Made by a program: the position numbers and the translations under genes
Notes under the pieces: model-generated
Seen by the model: the letters and a program-made list of their open reading frames with translations, nothing else
Told to the model about the DNA's origin: nothing
The model's database searches: none
Shown: piece after piece, positions 35,090 to 45,700 of the stretch
How the letters are laid out: every line of letters starts with the position of its first letter
Position numbering within the stretch: the stretch's first letter is position 1
Source of the DNA: CAIVPM01 sp964615145
GTDB lineage: Bacteria > Bacteroidota > Bacteroidia > Chitinophagales > Chitinophagaceae
Direction of reading: 5' to 3'
DNA: 64,000 nucleotides
Assembly (NCBI GenBank): GCA_964615145.1
Contig: CAZTOP010000009.1
Location: 1-64,000 of the forward strand

Positions 35090-37354
35090 TTATTTTTTTA
35101 TAAAACTACCCATTAATAATTCTTCACTATTAGTACCAACCATTATATCAAAACTTCCGGTTTCAACAACAAAATCTCCACTGTTGTTATAAAATCCAAG
35201 CTCTTTATCTGTTAAATAAAAATCAATTTGCTTAGTTTCTCCGGCTTTTATAAATACCTTATTAAAACCCTTTAGTTCTTTTACTGGACGAACTACACTT
35301 GCAAATTTTTGATGAATATATAGCTGTGCAATTTCATCTCCATCAATATTACTTGTATTTTTTATGGTAACTGATACTTTTATTTTCTGAGCATTTGAAT
35401 CATCTATTCTAAGATTTGAATATTCGAACTTTGAATAACTTAAGCCATAACCAAAAGGATACAATGGTTTATTGCTTTCATCGCCATAATGCGACCAAAA
35501 AACATCTGTTTTTGGACCGGGGCGACCCGTGTTGTAATGGTTGTAATAAATTGGAACTTGACCAACACTTCTTGGAAAACTCATTGTAATTTTTCCACTT
35601 GGGTTATTATCACCAAATAATGTAGATGCAATAGCATTGCCTGTTTGAGAGCCTAATTGCCAAGCTTCAACAATTGCAGGAACATGTTCATTAGCCCAAG
35701 TAATAGCTAATGGACGACCATTCATTAATACTAAAATAATATTTTTATTTACTTTATAAATGGCTTCTAAAAGTTGTTGTTGTACACCAGGCAAATCAAG
35801 TTTTGTTCTGCTTCTCCCCTCACCACTTTGAAAGCCGTGTTCGCCTAAAACTATTATTACTACATCTGATTTTTTTGCTATTTTGATTGCTTCTTTAAAC
35901 TCACTTTTATCCGTTTCGTTTATTTTAACTTCCGCTGGAAAACTTGTTGGTGCTGTAATTAAATCTGCTCCTTTGGCATACTTAAAATTTGCTCCAATAT
36001 TTTTTAATCCTTCTAAAACAGAAATGGCTGTATTATCATCACTGCCTATTCTCCAGCTTCCTAAAGGACTATTTTTATCATTTGCCAAAGCACCAATAAC
36101 TGCAATATTTTTTTGTGTTTTTGATAATGGCAAAATGTTATTTTCATTCTTTAAAAGAACAATAGATTTTTTTGCCATATCTAAAGAGGCAGCAATATTA
36201 TCTGCATGATAAATCAATTCTTTTTCACGTTTTGTATCGCAGTATTTATAAGGATTATCAAATAAGCCCAATTCAAATTTCACTTTTAAAATTCTTTTAA
36301 CAGCTTCATCAATAACTTTTATATCTACCTTACCCTCATCTACCAATTGTTTTAAATATCTCACATAACTGTAAGATTCCATATCCATATCGCTACCTGC
36401 ATTTGCAGCCAATTCAGCAGCTTGTTTTAAATCTTTTGCAAAGCCATGGTCCATCATTTCTAATCCACTGCCCCAATCGCTTACTACAAATCCATTAAAA
36501 TTCCATTTACCTTTTAAAATATCCCTTTGCAAAAATTTATTGCCAGTTGCTGGCACTCCATTTAAAACATTAAAAGAATTCATTACAGTTTTAACATCAC
36601 TTTCTACTGCAGCTTTAAAAGGAGGAAGAATGATGTTATATAAAGTAGAAGTGCCAACATCAACAGTATTATAGTCTCTACCACTTTCGGCAAAACCATA
36701 GCCTGCAAAGTGTTTTACACAAGCAGCAATCGAACTATTGGACGACAAATCAGTTCCCTGAAAGCCTTTTATTTGTGCTACACCAATTTTACTTCCTAAG
36801 TAGGGGTCTTCGCCTGCACCTTCCATTACTCTTCCCCAACGTGCATCACGCGTAATATCTACCATTGGGGCAAAGGTCCAATTGATGCCAACTGCCGATG
36901 CTTCGATAGCTGCAATATGAGCCGATTTTTCAATGGCATCTAAATCCCAACTGCAAGATGATGCTAATGGAATTGGAAATAAAGTTTTATGGCCGTGAAT
37001 CACATCAAATCCAAACAACAATGGAATACCAAGGCGTGTTTCGTTTACTACAATTTCTTGTAGCTTTCTTACATTTTCAACACCTTTAACATTTAATACA
37101 GCCCCAACCATTCCCTTTTTTAGATGCTCATATTTTTCTTTGGCATTGCCTTCTTTAGGAGTTGGACCTGTTACTTCCCAAAAGCCATTGTACTGGTTCA
37201 TTTGTCCAATCTTTTCTTCTAAAGTCATCTTAGCAAGTAAGGTATTCACTTTGCTATCTATAGAAGTATTTGTTTGTGCAAATGAAACAATGGTTAAGAT
37301 GGAAAAAAATAGGAAAAACCTTAGTTTATAAATATTTATTAATTGAAATTTCAT
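35090..37354 (-). CDS. bglX: Periplasmic beta-glucosidase, GH family 3
   Basis: A 754-residue GH3 enzyme with a signal peptide (ends SFAQ, no lipobox). The N-terminal TIM barrel carries the nucleophile D293 in GFVVSDWGS and the conserved DITRDARWGRVMEGAGEDPYL and KHFAGYG motifs. The alpha/beta sandwich domain follows, with GEHGFQSGEGRSRTKLDLPG, which supplies the acid/base region. A fibronectin-like C-terminal domain (from about 640, DEIAQLYIHQK) completes the BglX layout. It releases glucose from beta-linked oligosaccharides in the periplasm. It lies between the hairpin array and the sugar transporter. Confidence 0.94.
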   Translation of the reverse strand: MKFQLINIYKLRFFLFFSILTIVSFAQTNTSIDSKVNTLLAKMTLEEKIGQMNQYNGFWEVTGPTPKEGNAKEKYEHLKKGMVGAVLNVKGVENVRKLQEIVVNETRLGIPLLFGFDVIHGHKTLFPIPLASSCSWDLDAIEKSAHIAAIEASAVGINWTFAPMVDITRDARWGRVMEGAGEDPYLGSKIGVAQIKGFQGTDLSSNSSIAACVKHFAGYGFAESGRDYNTVDVGTSTLYNIILPPFKAAVESDVKTVMNSFNVLNGVPATGNKFLQRDILKGKWNFNGFVVSDWGSGLEMMDHGFAKDLKQAAELAANAGSDMDMESYSYVRYLKQLVDEGKVDIKVIDEAVKRILKVKFELGLFDNPYKYCDTKREKELIYHADNIAASLDMAKKSIVLLKNENNILPLSKTQKNIAVIGALANDKNSPLGSWRIGSDDNTAISVLEGLKNIGANFKYAKGADLITAPTSFPAEVKINETDKSEFKEAIKIAKKSDVVIIVLGEHGFQSGEGRSRTKLDLPGVQQQLLEAIYKVNKNIILVLMNGRPLAITWANEHVPAIVEAWQLGSQTGNAIASTLFGDNNPSGKITMSFPRSVGQVPIYYNHYNTGRPGPKTDVFWSHYGDESNKPLYPFGYGLSYSKFEYSNLRIDDSNAQKIKVSVTIKNTSNIDGDEIAQLYIHQKFASVVRPVKELKGFNKVFIKAGETKQIDFYLTDKELGFYNNSGDFVVETGSFDIMVGTNSEELLMGSFIKK

Positions 37355-37408
37355 TATTACTTATAACGATTTTATTGAAATTTTAAATTGCTATTTTTTT
37401 ATATATAT
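37355..37408. other. AT-rich spacer between bglX and the hairpin array
   Basis: Short AT-rich stretch ahead of bglX. No good promoter match is seen on the minus strand, so bglX may depend on read-through across the hairpin array. Confidence 0.4.
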
Positions 37409-37694
37409 CCTACAATCGTAGGTAGTAATCCCTGACCATTAGCGTATATACCCTACAAGCGTATGTAGTAATCCCTAACCATTAGCATATATACCCTACG
37501 AGCGTAGGTAGTAATCCCTAACTATTAGCATATATATCCTACGAGCGTGGGTAGTAATCCCTAACCATTAGCGTATATACCCTACGAGCGTGGGTAGTAA
37601 TCCCTAACCATTAGCATATATACCCTACGAGCGTAGGTAGTAATCCCTAACCATTAGCGTATATACCCTACGAGCGTAGGTAGTAATCCCTAAC
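37409..37694. repeat. 43-bp tandem repeat with hairpin, seven units
   Basis: Seven CCTAC units begin at 37409, 37452, 37495, 37538, 37581, 37624 and 37667, an exact 43-bp period. Each unit starts with CCTACGAGCGTAGG (or a variant), a 6-bp inverted repeat with a 2-base centre, followed by TAGTAATCCCTAACCATTAG and an AT-rich join. The last unit stops directly at the GH16 stop codon (37695). The period is not a multiple of three and no frame is open, so it is not coding. There are no spacers, so it is not CRISPR. It lies inside the leftward operon, between GH16 and GH3. Confidence 0.95.
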
Positions 37695-38717
37695 TTATTT
37701 ATATACTCTAATATAATCTACTTCCATAGATGCATTGCTAAAATTGGGGTCAACAGAACCACCAAACGTTCCACCCATTGCAACATTCAAAAGCAAGAAA
37801 AAGTCTTGATTAAAAGGTATTGCATTAGAATTTGCTACTGTATGAAATAACACATCATCCACATAAATTTTGATAGCGGTAGCACTCCAGTCTACTGAAT
37901 ATTTATGAAAAGCTGTAGTAGCATTTGAAATGGTTATTGTACTTCCATTACCATTGCCACCAGAATGTCCAGGATAATGGAGTGTGCCATAAATTTTATT
38001 AAGCTCGTTCCCCTTGTGCTCCATAATATCTATTTCGCCACAATCGGGCCAGCCTGCACTAGAAATATTATTTCCCAACATCCATATCGCTGGCCAAGTA
38101 CCTGCACCTGCTGGTAGTTTAGCACTAACTTCTACACGACCATATTTGAATGCAAATTTTCCTTTAGAAATTAATCTAGCAGATGTATAACTGCTTCCAT
38201 TATACGATTCCTTCTGTAATTTTATTTTTAAAACCCCGCCTTGAACTATGGCATTTTCTGGTCTTCCGGTGTAATATTGTAGTTCATTATTTCCCCAGCC
38301 ACCGGCACCTAAATCATAACCCCATTTACTAGGGTCGGGTGCACCATCAGTATTAAACTCATCTGACCAAAGTACTGAGCTAACTACCGAAACTGTTACC
38401 TGTATTGATTTTGCAATGGTTTGCCCACTAGCACTTTTTGCAATTACATTTACAGAGTAAGTTCCAGAAGCAGCGTATTTATATGTAACTATACCTGATA
38501 CAACTGTTTGAAAAGTACCATCTCCATAATCGTAATCGTATGTGGTTGCATTTGTTGCAGCTGCAACAAACGACACATTGCCACTATTGTCTGTACTAAC
38601 TGTAGCATTTAACGTTAGATTGGTAGGAGCAACATTTGTGTTAGTTGCTTCATCTTTTTTACAAGCTCCGAACATTGTAAAAAAAGAGATAATATATAAT
38701 AGATGCATTGTTTTCAT
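37695..38717 (-). CDS. GH16 endo-beta-glucanase lipoprotein (laminarinase-like)
   Basis: A 340-residue lipoprotein with lipobox cysteine C19 (MFGAC) followed by KKDE, which resembles the surface-export signal of Bacteroidota lipoproteins. Residues about 33-108 form a PKD-like domain (YDYGDGTFQTV, YKYAASGTYSVNV). The GH16 domain starts near 115 (LWSDEFN) and has the catalytic motif E228-I-D230-I-M-E233, with nucleophile and acid/base glutamates at the ends. WPAIWMLG and the AMGGTFGG end are typical of beta-1,3- or 1,3-1,4-glucanases. It probably cuts the polysaccharide at the cell surface. Confidence 0.92.
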   Translation of the reverse strand: MKTMHLLYIISFFTMFGACKKDEATNTNVAPTNLTLNATVSTDNSGNVSFVAAATNATTYDYDYGDGTFQTVVSGIVTYKYAASGTYSVNVIAKSASGQTIAKSIQVTVSVVSSVLWSDEFNTDGAPDPSKWGYDLGAGGWGNNELQYYTGRPENAIVQGGVLKIKLQKESYNGSSYTSARLISKGKFAFKYGRVEVSAKLPAGAGTWPAIWMLGNNISSAGWPDCGEIDIMEHKGNELNKIYGTLHYPGHSGGNGNGSTITISNATTAFHKYSVDWSATAIKIYVDDVLFHTVANSNAIPFNQDFFLLLNVAMGGTFGGSVDPNFSNASMEVDYIRVYK

Positions 38718-38719
38718 AT

Positions 38720-39613
38720 TTATTTAATTTTTAATTTTTGATACCAAGCATTTCCATCTATACCAATGTTTCTAAGATGCATTGTTGTTGCAGTAAGCTC
38801 TAATATTTCATAAGTTTTACCACCTGTTGCAAAGTTTACAACCCCATCGCCCGGTACAGTAAATTGTATTCTTGTTGAGATAGAGGATGTAGAAGCAGAA
38901 GTTGCATCCATAAACGCAAGTAACTTGGGTGTAGTGGTAAAATTGTAACAGTTGTCTCCGCCAGATAAACTATAGAATGATGTTGCTGCAGCTATAATGA
39001 AAGTTTGACCCTTATTATCTACGCTCATTGTAACTTTATTGTTTGCATCTTTAGAAAAAGTAATTTCATCATCGTACAAACAAGCATCTCTACTATTAGG
39101 GGTAGCAGCATACCATATTGGTGAAAATCCATCAGCAGGGCCTACACCAACATGCCCAGGAGCTGCTTTATCAGTAACCCAAACTCGAGATGAGCCATTT
39201 GTTAAGTTAGCCATCATAGCATCGGGAATTTTAAAGTCAACAAAAACTGTAATTTTTTTTGTTAATGTAGATGTAGCACCACCTGTGCCAACTGCAGTTA
39301 CTGTAACATTGTAATCATTAACACCTGGGCTGCTGTACTTGTAAGTTATAGTTCCTGTAGGTACAGGTTGTATAGTTCCATCGCCAAAGTCAATGTTATA
39401 GCTTAGTGTATTAGATGCATTAGCAGTAATCGTTACTTTACCAGAACCATCTCCATTAATATTAATTGCATCGGCACCAACCACAACAGTATTTAAAGTA
39501 AGATTTGCAGGTGTTTTAATTTCTCCAAAACTATACTCAGTTTTTTTACAAGCTGTAAACATTAATGCTATTAGTAATGTAACAACATTAAGTTGTTTTA
39601 TATATTTTTTCAT
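38720..39613 (-). CDS. PKD-containing surface lipoprotein (SusE/SusF-position glycan-binding candidate)
   Basis: A 297-residue lipoprotein with cysteine C22 (MFTAC-KKTE). A PKD-like domain spans about residues 35-125 (YNIDFGDGTIQPV, YKYSSPGVNDYNV) and is similar to that of the following GH16 lipoprotein. The C-terminal domain (about 130-297, starting IPDAMMANLTNGSSRVWV and ending WYQKLKIK) has lipocalin- or beta-sandwich-like strand pattern. I recognise its N-terminal SRVWVTDKAAPGHVGVG as common in PKD lipoproteins of glucan loci. No catalytic motif is seen. The gene lies 2 bp before GH16 and 15 bp after the other lipoprotein. Confidence 0.78.
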   Translation of the reverse strand: MKKYIKQLNVVTLLIALMFTACKKTEYSFGEIKTPANLTLNTVVVGADAININGDGSGKVTITANASNTLSYNIDFGDGTIQPVPTGTITYKYSSPGVNDYNVTVTAVGTGGATSTLTKKITVFVDFKIPDAMMANLTNGSSRVWVTDKAAPGHVGVGPADGFSPIWYAATPNSRDACLYDDEITFSKDANNKVTMSVDNKGQTFIIAAATSFYSLSGGDNCYNFTTTPKLLAFMDATSASTSSISTRIQFTVPGDGVVNFATGGKTYEILELTATTMHLRNIGIDGNAWYQKLKIK

Positions 39614-39628
39614 ATTTTATTTATTTTT

Positions 39629-41233
39629 TTAGTTTAGAGAGATATCGTCGAAATAAAAAGTGTAATTAGCAGAGCCATCACCCATTGTTCCTAAATCAAA
39701 TATTAAAACAATGTTTTGATAAGTATTGGCAAGGTTAATTCCTGAATAATCGAATGTTAATGTTTCCCAAGTGTTGGCAGTAGTTGTTGCAACTTCTTTT
39801 TCGTAGTTGAGTGCTGCGTTTGCTTTGTTTTCAACTTTTAACAAAAGTTTGGCACCCACCCTTGGTGAATACACTTTTACTTTAAATTGTTTATTAGCGG
39901 CACCAGCAAAATTGATTGGGTTGGAAAGACTGATATAGCTTCCGCCCCAAGGTTGCCCTGCATTTTTTACCATTTTACAAACTTTACTGCTTGTATTAAT
40001 ACCTCCAGATACCGGATTGTTCATTACCGTTACATTACCACCATCAAAGTCAGTGAATGCATAGGTAATAGTTGAAGATTCAAAATCTAATGGTAATGCA
40101 ATTGTATTAGGTGTAATCACACTCCCTAAGAATTTAACATCATCCCAATAAAAAACTTTTCCATTTCCTGTATTTCCAAAGTCAAAGAAAATAGAAGCCA
40201 TATCGAAATAAAAACTTGGGTTTAGAGCTGCTGTTCCAGGAGCTTGATTGTTGAAATCGAATATCAAAGTTTCCCAAGTATTGGCAACTGTTGTTATTGC
40301 TTCTGTTTCTACAGATTTTGTAGGCGAAGTATGGTCTTCTACTTTTAATCTGATGTGCAATCCAGCAGCAGGGGCATAAACTCTTACGCTCATTTTACTA
40401 TTAGCAACAGTTAATGGAATTCTTGACGCAAAACCCAAAGGTGTTCCAATGGTTGTACCTGCCCAAGTTTCAGCTCCATTTGGCTTGGTTGTTTTTTTAA
40501 CTTTATTAGTGCTCAATGTTGGGTCATTTGCATCTACAGTTACATTACCACCAAAATCAGTAACGGTATAATCATAAATGGCATCATCAAAAGTTACTGG
40601 TAAATCAATTTGCTGTGCCTTAATAATGATTGTTTTTGTAACCTCTGTTGTAGCAGCTCCACCACTTAAAGCTACTACTTTAATAGTATAAGTACCAGAA
40701 GCTGCATAGGTATGACTTACTATATCGCCTTCTAAAAATGAAATAGGAACTTCCCCTGGAGTTTCACCAAAATAAACTTTAAAAAATGTTTCGTACAAAG
40801 CTTTCGCTGTTACGTTTATTTTAAATTTATTTCCAGCATCAGGGTCTGCTGTCATTTCTAAATTTTCAGGTGCTCTAAAAGTTACTGTTAAATCTTTTGT
40901 AGTTTCAGACACTTGCCCAGTAACACTATGTCCAACTATTCTTACCTTAAACAAGCCTTCTCCGTAAGTGTGTTTGATGCTATTGCCTGCTAAAACTTTT
41001 CCAGGATTAGTGGTACCATCTCCATAATAAATATCAAAAATTGCTACACCCTCTCCATTGGGGGTAATAGTAACCTGACCCGAATTGTTTTGAGCTATTT
41101 CAAATAGTGCATTTATTTTACTTGGCGTATTAATACTAGATGCAAATGCTACATCATCATTGGTTTGTTTTTTACAACCAGCAAATACTGTTGTAAACAT
41201 TGCAATACCGAGTATATATTGTATAATTTTCAT
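39629..41233 (-). CDS. Surface glycan-binding lipoprotein with two CBM-like repeats
   Basis: A 534-residue lipoprotein with cysteine C20 (VFAGC-KKQT). It has two PKD-like domains in the first about 205 residues (FDIYYGDGTTNPG, FFKVYFGETPGE). Two homologous beta-sandwich repeats of about 160 residues follow, each opening LPVTFDD or LPLDFES, with TANTWETLIFDF and closing YWDDVKF or YFDDISL. The repeats resemble carbohydrate-binding modules. There is no hydrolase motif, and its position right after SusD suggests it is the surface glycan-binding protein of the locus. Confidence 0.8.
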   Translation of the reverse strand: MKIIQYILGIAMFTTVFAGCKKQTNDDVAFASSINTPSKINALFEIAQNNSGQVTITPNGEGVAIFDIYYGDGTTNPGKVLAGNSIKHTYGEGLFKVRIVGHSVTGQVSETTKDLTVTFRAPENLEMTADPDAGNKFKINVTAKALYETFFKVYFGETPGEVPISFLEGDIVSHTYAASGTYTIKVVALSGGAATTEVTKTIIIKAQQIDLPVTFDDAIYDYTVTDFGGNVTVDANDPTLSTNKVKKTTKPNGAETWAGTTIGTPLGFASRIPLTVANSKMSVRVYAPAAGLHIRLKVEDHTSPTKSVETEAITTVANTWETLIFDFNNQAPGTAALNPSFYFDMASIFFDFGNTGNGKVFYWDDVKFLGSVITPNTIALPLDFESSTITYAFTDFDGGNVTVMNNPVSGGINTSSKVCKMVKNAGQPWGGSYISLSNPINFAGAANKQFKVKVYSPRVGAKLLLKVENKANAALNYEKEVATTTANTWETLTFDYSGINLANTYQNIVLIFDLGTMGDGSANYTFYFDDISLN

Positions 41234-41251
41234 TGTAATTATTTTTATTTA

Positions 41252-42766
41252 TTAATAATTTGGGTTTTGAGTTAAACCAGAAATATCAACTTCGGTTTGT
41301 GGAATAGGAAACACTTCGTGTTTACCAACAATAAACTTAGAACCCAATACTGATGAGGCTTTACCAGTTCGTACTAAATCAAAAAACCTATCTCCCTCCA
41401 TTGCAAGTTCTAATCTTCTTTCATTAATAATTGCATCAAATAAAGAAGTTCCTGTAGAATTAATATCGTGAGCATTATCGCCAAAAGCACGACGACGAAC
41501 TAAGTTTAAATAGGCTTGAGCTTTTGCATCATTTGCAGCAGTTGCTTTATTATTAGCCTCGGCAGCCATTAACAGTACATCAGCATAACGAATTATTCTT
41601 TGATTGTTGCCATAGTTCAACTCAACCTGGCCCGATGTTTCTCCTTTTCGTGGCAAATATTTTTGATTGTACAAACCAGTGTTTTTGTATGGAGCAACTT
41701 GGTAAGTAATACCATAAGAAGGATTTGCATTTTTATATGCTTCAATATCTAAAACTGTAACTGATTTTCTTTTATCGCCAGCTGTATAAGCGTTTGCCAA
41801 ATCTTGTGTAGGTAAGTTAGTACTCCATCCTGGAGCATAAGGCATATCAGCACTACCATTTAAACCCCTTATGCCACATTGCTGTACTGCATAGTTTCCT
41901 TGTCCTCTTTTCTCAAATGACCAATTGTAATATGGAGATGCGTTTGAATATTGCACTTCAAAAAGAGATTCTGGACCATTTTCGCCGTCTTTTAAAAAAA
42001 TTGAAGCATAATTTGAAACTAAAGAAAACGCGTTTGAAGTAATCACTGTTTCTAAAGTTGATGCTGCTAAATCATATTTCTTCTGATATAAATACACTTT
42101 GCCTAACAATGCTTGTGCAGCATACTTTGTAATTCTACCTTTTTGTGCTTGCACTGCTGGCAGTACTGGAATTGCATTATTTAAATCAATTTCAATTTGC
42201 TTGTAAACATCTGCTTTTGCAGTTCTTTTTAAAACTTTAGAGTCTGTTAATCCTAACCTTCTATCAACAAATAATGGCACATCGCCAAACATTTTTACCA
42301 GAGTAAAATAGTAGTAAGCTCTCATGAAATAAATCTCGCCATATAAAGCCTCTTTACCAGCAAAATCTACTTTCTCTCCAGCCGGATTTGCAGACTTGTA
42401 TTGATGCAAATAATTAGCTCTATTTATACCCTCGTAAGCTGATTGCCAAATTTCTGTTAGTACTGAATTTACTGGTGTATGTGTGTAATCGTCTATTTGT
42501 TGTAAAGGCAAAACATCAGATGCGTTTTCGCCACCAGTTACAGCATTATCAGTAGCAATATCTCCAATTGGTACTACTTGATTTAACCATTGTATTGGGG
42601 TATAAACACTAATTGCCATAGTTCTGTAATCGCTTTCAGATTTTAGATAGTCTAATTCTGTTATAGCAAAGTCGTCGTGTGGATTGTAATCAATCCATTT
42701 TTTACAAGATGATAGCAAAACCACAAAGGCTATCAAGCTTAGTATTTTTGAAATATTATTTTTCAT
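41252..42766 (-). CDS. susD: SusD/RagB-family surface nutrient-binding lipoprotein
   Basis: A 504-residue lipoprotein with C21 (LLSSC-KKWIDYNP). The helical SusD fold shows NRANYLHQY, YGEIYFMRAYYYFTLVKMFGDVPLF, AAQALLGKVYLYQKKYDLA, RYADVLLMAAEA and NERRLELAMEGDRFFDLVRTG, all family hallmarks. SusD forms the lid on the SusC channel and captures oligosaccharides. It lies 22 bp after susC and 18 bp before the glycan-binding lipoprotein. The symbol marks the functional class, not starch specificity. Confidence 0.96.
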   Translation of the reverse strand: MKNNISKILSLIAFVVLLSSCKKWIDYNPHDDFAITELDYLKSESDYRTMAISVYTPIQWLNQVVPIGDIATDNAVTGGENASDVLPLQQIDDYTHTPVNSVLTEIWQSAYEGINRANYLHQYKSANPAGEKVDFAGKEALYGEIYFMRAYYYFTLVKMFGDVPLFVDRRLGLTDSKVLKRTAKADVYKQIEIDLNNAIPVLPAVQAQKGRITKYAAQALLGKVYLYQKKYDLAASTLETVITSNAFSLVSNYASIFLKDGENGPESLFEVQYSNASPYYNWSFEKRGQGNYAVQQCGIRGLNGSADMPYAPGWSTNLPTQDLANAYTAGDKRKSVTVLDIEAYKNANPSYGITYQVAPYKNTGLYNQKYLPRKGETSGQVELNYGNNQRIIRYADVLLMAAEANNKATAANDAKAQAYLNLVRRRAFGDNAHDINSTGTSLFDAIINERRLELAMEGDRFFDLVRTGKASSVLGSKFIVGKHEVFPIPQTEVDISGLTQNPNY

Positions 42767-42788
42767 TATTAATAATTTTAGTTTGATA

Positions 42789-45700
42789 TTAAAGTTTAAT
42801 GTCTAACCCAAAAGCATAGGTTCTTGGTTGTGGATATGCACCTCTGTCAACTCCTGAATCTAAAATACCACCCGCTATTTCGGGATCATATCCAGAATAT
42901 TTTGTAAATGTGTAAGCGTTTTTAACTTGTACGTACACTCTTAATTTGCTAAAGAACTTTTTTGTAACAGATGCAGGAAAAGTATAACCTAATTGCAGGT
43001 TTTTAATTTTTACAAACGAGCCATCCTCCACATATCTGTCAGAAACTCTAATGTTGCTATTAGCATCAGTAAATGAATATCTAGGATTTCGTGCATCATT
43101 TGTTGTTCCCTCTCCAGTCCATCTTGCAAGTACTGCTCTGTATTTATTTGAGTAGTTTGCATTTCTTTCATAAGCTCGGTAAATATCATTACCAACAGAA
43201 GCATATACAAACGCACTAAAATCAAAGTTTTTGTATTCAATGTTCAAATTCCATCCCATTGTAAACTTTGGAAAAGGGTCTCCAATTTTGGTTTTATCGT
43301 CAGCAGTAATAGCTCCGTCTCCATTTACATCTACAAATCTTATATCTCCTGCTTGAGCTCCAGTTTGTGTTGGAGCTGCAGCCACTTCTTTAGCATTTTG
43401 AAATAAACCATTTGTTTTATAACCATAAAAGTATCCTGGTGTAAATCCTTTTTCAAATACAGTAACACTTTGTGATTGTCCATTAAAATAATAACCACCG
43501 AAAATTTTTGCAGTTCCATCATCGTTAGTTGCAGTTACTTCGTTTTTAGCAGTAGTAAAAGTTACTGCATTACTTATTTTAAAATTTCTTTTAATAACTG
43601 CATTGTATGTTAATGTAAGGTCGATACCAGTACTCTTTGTAGAGCCTATATTAGCAGTTGGAATTGGCACTGTACCCAGGTATAAAGATGCTGATGGTGT
43701 AAATAATAAGCCATCCACTTTCTTTTGGAAATAATCAGCTGTTAACAACAATTTATTTTTTAAAACAGCTATATCAAATCCAATATTAAACTGTAATTGT
43801 TTTTCCCAGCGAAGTGCATTATTGGCTGCAGAACCTACTGTTGAACCAGCATAAAAAACATCGCCAAATGTATATCCATTGCTATTTCCAGTTGGTCCAT
43901 AGCTAGGTCCTCCTGTTACAATTCCAACATATTGTGGATTTACATTCTCGTTTCCGATAGAACCATAGCTTGTTCTGATTTTTAGAAAATCGATTGCTTT
44001 TGAATTAAAAAAACTTTCTTTTGAAACTATCCAACCTAAAGAACCAGAGAAGAAATTTCCAAATTTATTTTCAGTACCAAATGCATAAGAGCCATCTCTT
44101 CTAGCAGAAAAAGAAGCTAGGTATTTGTCTTTATAGTCATAATTTATTCTACTAAAATATGAAAGATTTTTTCTAAAATACTGATAATAATAACCTGTTT
44201 GAGCATTAAGGTTTGGATTTACAGGATCTGCACTATTTACACCTGTAGCACCAGTAAAATCGGCAAAATCCCAAGAGTTAAATGGTACATCTTGTCTTGT
44301 GGCTCCAGCTGCATTGCCAGAAACCTTTGCCAAGGAAATACCTAATACGGTTTCGAAATGATGATCCTCTTTTAATTTAAAATTATAATTAGCAAATGTT
44401 TCCCAGGTAAAATTAAAATTACTTGTTTTTTCGTGAGCTACACTATTGTGTTTGCCATTAACAGTAGTTCCATCTGCATTCATTGAGTTGTCTACATTAT
44501 TTATGCCATAGAATACAAGTGGCGTAAAGTTTTTTGCATTACCATCATACTTTGTATAGCCAAACCTTGATGTAAGTTTTAAGTTTTTTACTACATCATA
44601 TTGCAGTTCAATTTTACCATATAATTTACTGCCTACACTTTTGTTATAAGTGTTATCGAGCTTGGTTAATGGATTATAAATTTCAGATAAAAGCAATGTA
44701 CTAAAACCATATTTACCTACTGTATTAGGCACTGAATTATAAACGGGCACAGTAGGATCAAAATTTAATGCACTGCCAATAACACTGTTAAATGAATTTT
44801 CTTGTACGCCTTTTGAATCGAGTATTACACCAGTAGTGTTTAAAATTAATTTTACTTTATTGGAAATATCGAAATTTAAATTTGCGGTTAATGTACCTCT
44901 GTTAAATCTTGATTTATCATTTCCTCCAACAATACCACCCTGGTTTAAATAACCTCCAGATAAAAAGTAAGACATTTTATCACTACCACCACGAACTGTA
45001 ATATTGTGCGTTTGCAGAGCTGCTGTTTTAAATACTTGTTTTTGCCAATCTGTTCCAACCCCAATTTTAGATAAATCAGAAAAAATGATATTGCCACCAG
45101 CAATTGTACTTCCTTCATTCACCATTGCAGCGTATTCTGAAGCATTTAGCACACCAATTGTATTCATTACCTCTTGTACTCCATAATTACTGCTAACATT
45201 AATTTCTGTTTTTTGATTTTTTCTTCCACTTCTTGTAGTTACAACTATTACACCATTACCCCCTTTAACACCATAAATTGCTGTAGAAGCTGCATCTTTA
45301 AGTACATTTATATTTTCAATATCTAAAGCATTTATTGAGTTTAAATCGGTTAAAGTTTGTGGAATTCCATCAATAATTACTAAAGGATCTGTACCTGAAA
45401 AAGATGGAATACCTCTAATTAAAACTGTAGGTTTTGAACCAGGAGAACCGCCTTGTATTACACTAACACCAGATGCTCGGCCTTGTAAAGCTTCTTCTGT
45501 TCTCACTGGCCTTAATTTTTCAATATCGGCACTTTTAACAGTAGAAATTGCACCTGAAACTTTAGTTACTTTTTGTGTGCCATAACCCACTACAATTACT
45601 TCGTCAAGTTTGTTTGAAGATTCTTCAAGTAGTACTTCAATAGTTTCTGTATTTGAAATTTTAACTTCTTTACTAGTCATTCCAATGTATGAAACAATTA

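Noticed and set aside
37409..37694. CRISPR array
   Set aside because: The 43-bp units are directly tandem with no spacers, the repeat itself contains the periodic hairpin, and no cas gene is present.
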